Below, piece after piece: positions 1-7,979 of a stretch of 27,296 nt of DNA. The stretch lies in contig BLXT01007646.1 of the NCBI GenBank assembly GCA_019648995.1, forward strand, positions 735,762-763,057, written 5' to 3'. The stretch comes from Plakobranchus ocellatus. Taxonomy: Eukaryota; Mollusca; Gastropoda; Plakobranchidae. Below the pieces are notes generated by a model. The model saw only the letters and a list, made by a program, of their open reading frames with translations. It was not told the DNA's origin and did not search any database. Every line of letters begins with the position of its first letter. Positions within the stretch are counted from its first letter, which is position 1. A program made the translations under genes and the position numbers.

Positions 1-12
1 GGGGGGGGGGGG
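1..12. repeat. G homopolymer at window edge
   Basis: The window opens with twelve G residues followed by AGACATTT. It is the only G run of this kind in otherwise AT-rich sequence. It may be a genuine homopolymer or a sequencing or assembly edge artefact; the sequence alone cannot decide. Confidence 0.6.
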
Positions 13-777
13 AGACATTTAAAAAAATAAACACTATTTGCATAAAAGGCAAAGACTAGAAAGGAATAGTCAAATAGGTAGACATTCTTACTTATCTTTA
101 TGTTTATTTTGAGTTGTTAGTACTCTGAAAGCTAGCTCATCTCTCCAACTTCATAATTTCACTATTAGAAGGAGGAGGGATTACTATTTTTTCAGTTTCC
201 GTTTTTTTGTTTTTACTTTCAGTTCTCCCACACTCGCTACAAGCCTCCAATCTTCAGCCCTATGTCTGTAATTGTTGTTTTTCTTTTCATTGAGCTTCAC
301 ATTACAATCTACTTACGTGTGTTTAATTTAGGGTAAGATCCAAGGCTTTCCACTCGAAATAAAACTTTTGTCCTTTTCTTTTTTTTTCGAAGTGTAATTA
401 TTCTTTTAGGACCTTACACACTCTAGTTATTACATTTATTATTTCAAAGTCTTAACTTCTCAGGCGTTTGGACTTTTGGAATAAACACATACTTTTAGGG
501 TGTGGCGATCTCTGTCTTGTCAGGCAGGTTACGAAAACAACTAAAACAAAACAACCAGACAAACAAACACAACATTACTGAAACCTAAGATACTATCAAC
601 TCAATGAAATGGCTCAGCCAATATAATTTCTTGCTAAAAATTTAATACACAGTGGAAAAGTGATCAATTATGTTGTATGTCTTGCAGTCAGCGCAAGAGT
701 GGGAAGGGAAAGGGTGTTGTAGGCGCTTAAGTAGTATATGGGCGGCGAGGCGCATTTATAAGAGTTAAAAAAAATGG
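13..777. other. AT-rich stretch with nothing recognised
   Basis: No convincing coding frame, RNA gene or repeat was recognised here. The DNA is AT-rich with several T runs. The later part (about 700-777) may be the 5' untranslated part of the LINE that follows, because the first LINE-like residues appear just downstream. That is inference only. Confidence 0.4.
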
Positions 778-1655
778 TTATTGACAAAGAGATCGGAATC
801 GCAGATTAGATTAATTGATGTCTCCTCCCAACAATCTGTTTTTCGTGAGACGGCTCTGGTGAAAAAGGGATTCAAACAAAGACCTAAGATTAAGCTGGAG
901 GATATACACGATCTTGATGGATAAACTAAAGGAGTAATTGTCCGGGCGGAGATTTACGTGGGTCGGTTTGCCAAAATTGTCCGTAGAATCTTCATTGCCA
1001 ATAGGGCAATTTACAGCCCGCACCTACTTCAAGGAGATGAATGCAGATATGCAATGCAGAAAATGTCTACAGAGAGGTCATAGATATATCGCAGCAGCGT
1101 GCTCAAACCAGGAATTTTATTATGAATGCCAAAAGCCAGCGTATAAGAAAATAGACTGCCTTCATCAGGACAACCGGAATCCCGAAAGAAATGAGGGTCA
1201 ACAAAATTCAACAGGAGAAGACCAGAGCGAGGAGAAACGTGAGACAGAGAGTGAGACATGAGGCTTTCGCTAGTGAGAACTCGGCTGAGGAATCAGAGAT
1301 GGAAAGGTAGGAAGACGCAAAGCAGGAAAGTTGGGCAAATGTGAAGAAAAATAATAAAAAAAGAAAAACCAAAGAGATATGCCCAAACAGATAGGAAAAA
1401 ACAGAAGAAAAATGAAACAACAGCTGAGAAGAATGAGATAGAACAAAAGAGGACAAAGTCAGAAAAGGCTCGATAGGGAAGAAAAAAAACATCAAGAAAG
1501 CGCACGATGCTAGAGACAGAAACAAAGAAAAGGAGACTCAACATGGAGACATAACTCTCTATTTAGGCAGAGCAAGATCAATGAACAGCAGTAGGCCACA
1601 GCTGGGCTCACTTACAAGGGATAGTGAAAGTTTGAAACACCCAGTCGAAATTTAA
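778..1655 (+). pseudogene. Decayed LINE ORF1 with zinc knuckles
   Basis: This is the remnant of the first open reading frame (nucleic-acid-binding, gag-like) of a non-LTR retrotransposon. It reads in three pieces. About 787-924 (frame 1, IRLIDVSSQQSVF region) ends in TAA at 922. 938-1258 (frame 2) has the GRRFTWVGLPKLS and GQFTARTYFKEM stretches and then two CCHC-like knuckles. 1260-1655 (frame 3) is a lysine- and glutamate-rich tail, ending in RARSMNSSRPQLGSLTRD and TAA at 1653. The first knuckle is CRKCLQRGHRYIAAAC, two residues too long between H and the last C. The second, YYECQKPAYKKIDC, has lost its first Cys and its His (now Tyr). The tail has in-frame stops at 1308, 1392, 1413, 1425 and 1434. 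Frame 2 begins after a stop with no ATG. The order fits ORF1 proteins of molluscan LINEs of the I/Nimb type; the clade is inferred from memory of the family. Confidence 0.75.
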
Positions 1656-1719
1656 AAGGAGATGGGGTGCCACTGAATAGGCGGCAAAACTAAGCCTGAT
1701 ACTATGGTCTTTGCGAGTA

Positions 1720-2050
1720 CTCACCTTCGCACTTGACTTCGTACACAACCATAACCCATGACCAGCACTGCAAAGTATTTAACCTGAACGCCGAGGGCTT
1801 AAGAAAAAACAATTTTTAAATAATTTGAAACTCAACATTTACATTTCACAGACTTGCAGAGAACATACTTAAGCCTAAGAACAGACGGTCGGAGAATGAT
1901 GAAAAAAAAAATGGAGCGGACAAGATTGGAAGGAAGTCTAAATCTACATTGTTAAAAATAAAAGGGGCTTCTGATGTGGATTAAAACCCGTCCCTCTTGC
2001 CCTCCTTAGTGAAGACTCTAACCATGCAATCATAGTCTAACGCGCAGTTT
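1720..2050 (+). pseudogene. Possible decayed start of LINE ORF2
   Basis: Directly downstream of the ORF1 remnant, where ORF2 should begin, broken frames give FNLNAEGLRKNNF and then KLNIYISQTCREHT, followed by KKWSGQDWKEV. These resemble the opening of APE-type endonuclease domains, which has a WNVNGLR-like motif, then a hydrophobic strand leading to QETH, then a W-rich strand. The catalytic Glu of QETH is not preserved (QTCREH). Several stops and frameshifts interrupt it, and no reverse transcriptase follows before the microsatellites at 2193, so the element is truncated. Position after ORF1 is the strongest support; the residue matches are weak. Confidence 0.35.
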
Positions 2051-2189
2051 CTGTGAGATATAGAAACACAATTTTTTTGTCACTCTGAAAGTCACTTACA
2101 TGTTAGTTCGTCTGCTTCAGTCTGTCAGTTAGTCAAGTTGTCAGTCCGAAAGCCATCCTCTATGAAATGATTTTTTTTCTCCTACCCCC

Positions 2190-2192
<3 letters not shown>

Positions 2193-2237
<45 letters not shown>
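2193..2237. repeat. (CT)n microsatellite
   Basis: About 22 uninterrupted CT units preceded by a C-rich tract (TACCCCCCTCC). It causes the arginine/glutamate-alternating minus-strand reading frame here, which is not a gene. Confidence 0.97.
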
Positions 2238-2239
<2 letters not shown>

Positions 2240-2314
2240 TCTTTCTCGACTTTATTCAGTTGTAACTTTAAATAAAATATGAAAGTTTTGAGTCTAAATA
2301 TCTGTTTGAGTGTA

Positions 2315-2333
2315 TGTGTGTGTGTGTGTGTGT
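2315..2333. repeat. (TG)n microsatellite
   Basis: A short TG run beginning near TGTATGTGTG and ending at TGTAG. Further TG-rich sequence follows at about 2390-2410 (GTGGGTGTGTGAGCGTGTG). Confidence 0.9.
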
Positions 2334-2424
2334 AGATCCAAGCGATAATGCTAAACTTAATCATATGAGTAAAATCCCTGCAGTATGAGTGGGTGTGTGA
2401 GCGTGTGTTGTGACGCCCTACATT

Positions 2425-2975
2425 TAGTGAGTACATGCAAGTTAGTTTCAATTGAAACACAACCTGTTTTGCAAGTACAGTTTTGCGCATTTTCCTATTT
2501 TTTTTTTTCAAAATGAAAAACATTGGACATTTCAGAACTCTATATAATGCACTGAAACCTCACTTTTCATTAATGGGAATTATTATTTTTTTTTTGCAAA
2601 ACTTGTTAACGGAGGAAGCAGTAAGTGGAAGAAATACGAAGAAAAACTCTGGCTCTTCACTACGATGGAGAAATTTTTTTCTTTTTTCTTTCTTTTATCG
2701 ACGCGCTTTCGTAGCAATCCAATTCAACATATACTTTAAATACTATGAAATAAGGTTAGTCTTTTACTGTTTTTGATGACACACTCATCAAGGCTTTTGT
2801 CTGGCTATATTAAATCCTTTTGCAAATTTGCAAGTTATTTACTGAAGCAAAATGCGCATCTTTTGGTTAAAAAACTAATTTAAAATTTTAGTAGCATGCC
2901 TTCACTTTAATCGCCTCATACTTCGAAGCCAATTTAAGACTAAGAAGGCTGAATTTTCATTTACACATTTATAGA
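2425..2975 (+). repeat. Outlying diverged monomer of the large repeat family
   Basis: This lone copy lies about 5 kb upstream of the main array. Its order of landmarks matches the array monomers: GCAAGTTAGTTTCAATTG near 2438, AACATTGGACATTTCAGAA at 2519, TTAACGGAGGAAGCAGTAAG at 2607, CACTACGATGGAGAAATTTT, then CTTTTATCGACGCGCTTTCG at about 2691 in place of the palindrome, and finally CTTCACTTTAATCGCCTCATA near 2900. Divergence from the array copies is clearly higher than between array neighbours. It ends where the SINE begins. It is probably an older copy of the same family. Confidence 0.7.
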
Positions 2976-3200
2976 GCAAGGGGAAGCAGTGGCTCATCTG
3001 GTAAAGCAGATGGCTACCAAGTCAGAGGTCCGAGGTTCGAATCCCAGTACGGGCACAATCAATCTTCCATTGCACTCTTGTGTCCACCCAACACTAGATG
3101 GGTAGCTTGGTCTCTTAAGAGCCGGCTAAAGAAAAGGTGGCGAAGAAAGCAAAGATAAACTACCTTAAACTACCTTGGATTAAGCATGGGGCCCACTTTA
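2976..3200 (+). mobile_element. tRNA-derived SINE
   Basis: The head carries both internal RNA polymerase III promoter boxes in the right order and spacing: an A-box-like TGGCTCATCTGG at 2990-3001 and a perfect B box GGTTCGAATCC at 3034-3044. The sequences that should form the acceptor stem of a tRNA do not pair, and a non-tRNA body of about 150 bp follows (ending near CATGGGGCCCACTTTAC), so this is a SINE and not a functional tRNA gene. The 3' limit is set by eye; no clear target-site duplication was found. It sits at the 3' edge of the outlying repeat monomer, so insertion into or beside that monomer is likely. Confidence 0.75.
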
Positions 3201-3272
3201 CTTTTTTTTCATTTAGAAAGAAAAATTAATGGACTCTTTTATACAACTGCAAAGGACAGTCAGCGATGGTAC

Positions 3273-3615
3273 GGAAGCAAACTATCGCATATATAATATC
3301 GTATCAAAATACGATATTCTTGCACTGAAATAAAAACGATAACATTGGAAAAGCCTCACCTTGTGTCCAATCGGCAGTTCTGTATTCCAACAATTAACAC
3401 AAATGCCGACCGTATAAAAACAATATGGTATCTTGTCTAGGTCATATTTGTTGAAGGCAGACTATCGAACTTTCTGATAAGATAATTTGGAACACAAACC
3501 ATATAAGTTTGACCATTGTAAGATTAAGATACAATCGTTCGATTGCCAATTGTAACTAGTTTTTCTCAATGAAATGCAAACAAGCCAAAAAGATACGATA
3601 GTAACGCAGTTTGTC
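3273..3615. mobile_element. Possible MITE with imperfect terminal inverted repeats
   Basis: The left end starts GGAAGCAAACTATCGCAT and includes ATATCGTATC. The right end, read on the minus strand from about 3615, is AAGACAAACTGCGTTACT followed by ATCGTATC. The two ends match imperfectly as inverted termini about 345 bp apart, with no coding capacity between. The same GGAAAGCAAACTAT-type sequence recurs at 7728-7824. No target duplication was established, so an accidental resemblance or an unrelated inverted repeat remains possible. Confidence 0.3.
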
Positions 3616-4750
3616 TTAGTACAGACATTTCTATAGGTTTCGTCAAATATGGCTCATACGTACTCAATACAAAAATATCGCCGCCTGTAAACAATAAGCG
3701 AGGTCACGTTGTCGAGTCATGGGCATGTATGAATTGATGTCCTACAATATTTAACGTCTCTTAAGTCCCGCAAATACTTTTACAGGATGGGCCAACATGT
3801 GGAACAGTTTCAATTTAAGTCTTACTGTTCTGGTGTTCAGTTCTTTATTTTTATTGTATTGCATTCCGTTTTCCCCTGATTAAGTTATTAACTCGTAAAG
3901 AATAAAGAGACGCAGTTGTGGTTCAGACATGGGTACATAAGTATATTATTTTCAATCCATTTAATAAGAAAAACGATCCTAATACACAACGCATGATGGA
4001 TTAAAAACTAAGCCTTTTATTTCAAGGGTTTACAGTATTTTTTATTTAAAAAATTAAAAAAATTTTATCAAGAATATATATTGTTTTCTCAAACGTTCTT
4101 AGTGTGTAGTGTAGATATTGTTGTCTTCCTCAAGTCAAATTACCTTACAGGAGTTTATTTACTTCCTGTTTTACAAATATGAAATTTATCAAGTTGACTT
4201 ATAAATAATCTATAGGTAGCTTTTACATTGTGATATATTAAAGTATTATGTGAAGAGAGATGGAGTCTTTCTATCTCCGAGTCATGCACTTCCTTTGCTT
4301 ATGAAGGGAGTGATTGATACATTATCACTGAGAGAAAGGGTCGAGTCCATGTGACACAAACAAGGCTTTAGGAAGGATGACTACAGCAGTCTATCACTTG
4401 CTCATGATTCCTCGCCCGACTAGGAGTTCAAAGAAAACGTATTCAACAGTTCAGGTTTCGAGTGGTCAGCTGGATAGAAAAAGCAGCCCAGGAAGAAAAG
4501 GTAATACATTCTTCACTACTCTAAACTTCAATGATAATTAAGACAGTACATCTAATGCAGCATTTTTTTTAAATTTCAAGCTTTCATACATTACAAGTAT
4601 AGGTTCCATTTCATTTCTTCTTAATAAGTATAGGCTACTACATTGAGTTTTTTTTGTTGTTTTTTTAATCTTGCCGAAAGCTCAATTTTATGTCGTCATC
4701 TATACAGTTAGAGGTACATTTTGCAGATATTTTGAAAACTGCAGTGGGAA
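3616..4750. other. AT-rich stretch with nothing recognised
   Basis: No reading frame over 60 codons, RNA gene or array monomer was recognised. Several A and T runs are present (for example 4037-4075 and 4562-4572). Confidence 0.45.
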
Positions 4751-5203
4751 AACCTATTTCCCTATGTTGTTGTTTAATTGTAGATGGTCTATCAAGATCA
4801 AAGTCATACACAGGTAAAGAGAATTGCGTGTATTCTTTTCTTTAACAGAACTGAAGAGGACAGCAGTAACGAGGTTGATCTGCCTCTCAACGTACTCAGA
4901 GTCCGTTACAATGATAAAGAGAAGTCTGCTCCTGCTACAAGGCATGTGGGGGCGGGTGCCTGCTGATTGTAGGATCTGGAGTACTGCTTCAACTGTTGTC
5001 GACCGGGCCGAGAAAAATGCACAAGAGATTGGACAAGAAGGACATGAGGAAGGCATGCCAATTGGTAGAAGTATGATATGAAGGATAATTGCTTGCATAT
5101 CATGACTTGCATGCTGAATGTTATACAGAAAAACGAAGGTAGATTAGAATGGCAAGTGGGTGAGCACAAGAATCTTGAAAAATGAACTGATAGATGAAAG
5201 TGT
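4751..5203 (+). other. Unassigned open stretch upstream of the transposase-like pseudogene
   Basis: Two overlapping plus-strand frames are open here (4784-4966 and 4824-5081), with compositions such as NEVDLPLNVLRVRYNDKEK that are less biased than most chance frames in the window. A TTCTTTAACAG at about 4840-4850 could be a splice acceptor. I do not recognise a domain. It could be a 5' exon or leader of the pseudogene that starts downstream, or unrelated intergenic sequence. Confidence 0.2.
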
Positions 5204-6665
5204 TTGGATAAATGTCGATATCACAATGCCAGGTATGGTTTGGAGGACACAGAGGCAAACCAAACGAGTAGTGATAGGCCGACTAGTGAAATTGCAACTA
5301 ATAGAATTGGTGATATCCAAGGGAATGAAGAACAAGGTTCCTTGTCCTTGAGTTCAGTTGTCGAGCGAGGACGAAAAAGGAAGAGGAATCCCGAAAACTG
5401 TAAAAGAAACAAAAAGAAAAGAGCTCTAAACGCGGGTGAAGAATACACAGGAAAGGATGGAAGGACTACGAAAATGTGGGACATGAAACCAGGTTGTGGA
5501 GAAAGATGTGCCGAAATACGTTTTGACAACATCAGCATACCAGCAGAGAGCAAAGAGAGAACCTCTTTCAACAGTTATGGTGTTATCTACGTTAGTGGAC
5601 AAAAATTAATTTTATCAATAAATATTTTTACAGAAAAGGGAAAAAAAAACAAAACAAAACAAAAAATGATAGTCGAAGGACAAAAAAAAAACGATTTGCT
5701 GAGGATATCCCTCAAACCAAGAGGCAAATATTAATGTGTCGGTGTGCCAAAAATTTTTGTTTTTGCACACTTTAGACATCAGTGAGCAAATGGTGACCAC
5801 AGCTCTGTACAAGCGTGATGTGGATGCCATCGTCCAGTCAGATAACGGAGAAGGGAACCGTGCCCATCTAGAGGATGAAATAAACACATCCGCAAACCCA
5901 GAGCCTTTCCCAATCGTGGATAGTCACTATTGCCAGAAGACTGCCAAAAGACAATATCCTGGATATCATTTGAATATATCCATGATGCAAAGGCTTCATG
6001 AGGAAGGGAGGCGTTTTCTTAGCACATCCAGAAACGTTTTCTGAAGTGAATACAACCTGAGATTCCACAAGTCTTCTAAATATCTCTGTGACATGTGTAA
6101 TCAGTGCAGTAACTTGACTGAGGAGGAGAGGAGAGACACCCAAGTCGGGTATGATCGACATCTCTCTAACCACAGAGAAGTCACCCAGCTGAAAAATGCC
6201 TACAAAGATAGATGTACCCAAGATAGTCACTTCATCACATTCATTTTTGACTTCGTAGAGGTTCAAGCAATGCTTAAATTGCATGCTGCAATTTGGTATT
6301 ATAAAAGAAAACTGTGCACCTACGATTTGGGCTGGTATGAGCTTGGCCCAACGAAAGCAACTTACAATGTTGAAATTGTCTCATGTGTCTATGGACCCAT
6401 GCAAGAGGCAGCGTCTAGATGCGTCAAGACAGTTGCTTTATTCTGAGATTCTGCAGGAGGAGAGAACAAAAACAGAAACGTTGTTATCATGCTTTGGATT
6501 GCGACAAATAAGTTGTTCATCGAAGAAATCGAGCACATAGTTTTTGCACGTGGTCACAGTAAAAACGAGAATGATTCTGTTCACGCAGCTGTAGAACGCG
6601 CCTCAAAGGCTCTCAATGTTTATACACCTCAGCGGGCGATGATTATGCAAACGGCCAGGAACTAG
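5204..6665 (+). pseudogene. Broken copy of a transposase-like gene family
   Basis: The first part (frame 2, 5204-5734) has a basic stretch GRKRKRNPENCKRNKKKR, then PGCGERCAEIRFDNIS and FNSYG. The second part (frame 3, from about 5736) reads VCQKFLFLHTLDISEQMV, FPIVDSHYCQKTAKRQYP, CDMCNQCSNLTEEER, RCTQDSHFITFIFDF, IWYYKRKLCTYDLGWYELG, then DSAGGENKNRNVVIMLWI and GHSKNENDSVHAAVERA, and ends at TAG 6663. This order matches an uncharacterised family, expanded in many invertebrates, that I take to be transposon-derived. The FDF, (S)D-x-x-GG and END acidic residues could be an RNase H-fold triad; that is inference. Breaks: a frame change near 5735, in-frame TGA at 6042 and 6444 (reading continues in the same frame after both), and apparent short deletions, for example between KATY and SCVY. 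The A-rich 5634-5690 part may be intronic. It is not functional as it stands. Confidence 0.7.
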
Positions 6666-6790
6666 ATACAAACGACTTTTTTATTTTAAGAAAGTAGCTG
6701 GAATGTTAGCCAATTTTGATTTAGATACAGAAAACAACAAAATAAAGGGAACACAACTCTTACCGTCCAGCCCCCGCTCTTTTTTTTTTA
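6666..6790. other. Short stretch between pseudogene and LTR
   Basis: This contains the end of the pseudogene region, a C-rich CCAGCCCCCGCTC segment and a T run. The last bases before the LTR belong to its target duplication (6791-6795). Confidence 0.4.
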
Positions 6791-6795
6791 CTCCA
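6791..6795. repeat. Target-site duplication, left copy
   Basis: CTCCA directly precedes the LTR terminus TGTCACGAAC. The identical CTCCA directly follows the other terminus at 7538-7542. Five base pairs is the usual duplication length for many LTR retrotransposons. Confidence 0.85.
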
Positions 6796-6926
6796 TGTCA
6801 CGAACACCAGAAATAAAAGGTTGATAATACCTCTGATGTAGGACGTTGAGTTCTTTAGATCTATATAGACCTAGCTGGAACAATAACGGAACTCTGGAGA
6901 TTGTGTGAAGAACTAAAAAAACTGAG

Positions 6927-6932
6927 TTTATT
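6927..6932 (-). promoter_or_regulatory. LTR polyadenylation signal
   Basis: AATAAA on the minus strand, within TTAAATAAACTCAG. It lies about 305 bp after the TATA-like box in the direction of LTR transcription, so the order is right, although the spacing is somewhat long. Confidence 0.5.
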
Positions 6933-7090
6933 TAACTCAACAGCAGGAAATCAAATCAAACAATATTCACATAGGCCGTCGATAAGAAAACTAGATCTAG
7001 CTCTAAAAATCTGCGTAATCGCTATACAATGATCTTACTGCAATCTCTATAATCTCTGTGATCTCTAAAAACTCTGAGTACTCTCTCTAT

Positions 7091-7215
7091 GAACTTTCTG
7101 CCTACTCTGTGTCTTCTCTGTGTGATCTCTGTGTTATACTGGTATATCTCTGTGTCTCCTCTGTGTGTGATCTCTACGAACTCTCTGCCTACTCCGTGTC
7201 TTCTCTGTGTGATAC
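7091..7215. repeat. Partial tandem repeat, period 87 bp, inside the LTR
   Basis: GAACTTTCTGCCTACTCTGT at 7091 recurs as GAACTCTCTGCCTACTCCGT at 7178, each followed by GTCTTCTCTGTGTGAT. The sequence in between is built from shorter CTCTGTG-like words, so this is a locally amplified pyrimidine-rich leader. It explains the repetitive protein-like frame seen here, which is not a gene. Confidence 0.8.
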
Positions 7216-7235
7216 CTTTATCAATTTTCTCCCGG

Positions 7236-7244
7236 TATTTATAC
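7236..7244 (-). promoter_or_regulatory. LTR TATA-like box
   Basis: GTATAAATA on the minus strand, about 300 bp inside the 5' end of the LTR. It would be the core promoter driving transcription of the original element toward lower coordinates. Confidence 0.5.
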
Positions 7245-7537
7245 TTTTTCCAAAGAAAACTCTACAAATTTCTAGAAATCTATCCCATAATGCAAGCGTA
7301 GAATGTTCGAAAATATAGATCTAGAACATTACATCATAATCCTAAAATAACATAAAAGCAGTCTTCAAAAAGACATTAGGAAAAACCCCTGGGCTAAAAA
7401 TAGAACATGAGTCACGTTCGTTTACGTAATGAATTCTCCTTCGCTTTGCATAAATTAACTCCCCTAAACTGGTTCTTTCTAGAACTCTCGAGTTGACGTG
7501 CGTTCAATAACAAACCCTAAGTCTAGCTTTTGTTACA

Positions 7538-7542
7538 CTCCA
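7538..7542. repeat. Target-site duplication, right copy
   Basis: CTCCA immediately after the LTR terminus GTTACA; exact match to 6791-6795. Confidence 0.85.
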
Positions 7543-7975
7543 ACACAGTCATTGTAGACTATAAAGACGTTAAGATGACAAGAAAGCTTAGGAAGCAGCA
7601 GGCATTGATCCTTGTAGTCTTCCTCACGAAATTGTTAATGGTGGTATATAATATGCAATCATCTAATTCATTCGGTTTGTAGAAATATAGTATCAAAATG
7701 GGCATAACTGAAAATATTAGGATTATAGAAAGCAAACTAAAGTATCTCCAGATACGATATGCAATGACAGGTCATGTTAATAATGCCAAAAAATCGTATC
7801 TCCATATATTATAGTTTGCTTTCCAAATGTGCAGTGCATGAGTATTGAAAGTGATGATACAATACTATGCTTGCCAAAACGACAAAATCAAAACACCGTA
7901 ACTAGGATTGTGCAGAATCTGTTTGCCAAACGTCTATTTAGTATTTTGGTGAAATACCTCATGTAAAACAGTTAA
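7543..7975. other. Spacer between LTR and main repeat array
   Basis: Apart from the inverted repeat at 7728-7824, nothing was recognised in this AT-rich spacer. The sequence to the right of the LTR is presumably continuous with the DNA to the left of it before insertion. Confidence 0.4.
7728..7824. repeat. Short inverted repeat with GATACGAT motifs
   Basis: The left arm (about 7728-7758) starts GAAAGCAAACTAAAGTATC and ends AGATACGAT. The right arm (about 7792-7824), read on the minus strand, starts GGAAAGCAAACTAT and ends AGATACGATT. The arms are imperfect and separated by about 33 bp. The arm sequence also appears at 3273-3305, which suggests a shared small transposon or a mobile fold-back sequence. 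Confidence 0.55.
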
Positions 7976-7979
7976 TTTG

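Larger units (their letters stand above)
6796..7537 (-). mobile_element. Solo LTR of an LTR retrotransposon
   Basis: Read on the minus strand this 742-bp element starts TGTAACAAAAGC and ends GTTCGTGACA, the usual TG...CA limits, and is flanked by CTCCA on both sides. A TATA-like GTATAAATA lies at 7244-7236 (minus), and a polyadenylation-type AATAAA at 6932-6927 (minus), in the order expected of U3-R-U5. Between them is a GA/CT-biased leader with a partial tandem repeat (about 7091-7132 and 7178-7215). No gag or pol sequence adjoins it and the target duplication is intact, so it most likely formed by recombination between two LTRs. The TG/CA ends, 5-bp duplication and length fit Gypsy-type elements, but the family cannot be settled from the LTR alone. 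Confidence 0.85.

Noticed and set aside
1208..1544. Minus-strand frames rich in F, L and S opposite the LINE ORF1 tail
   Set aside because: They are the complement of the A-rich lysine-coding tail of ORF1, which matches a known layout on the plus strand.
2182..2523. 113-codon minus-strand frame with arginine-glutamate runs
   Set aside because: It is made by the CT and TG microsatellites and a chance extension.
2981..3060. Functional tRNA gene
   Set aside because: A and B boxes are present, but the acceptor arms do not pair and a SINE body follows.
7058..7318. Frame with repeated ELSAYSVSSLCD-like units
   Set aside because: It is the translation of the pyrimidine-rich tandem repeat within the solo LTR, on the strand opposite to the LTR's transcription.
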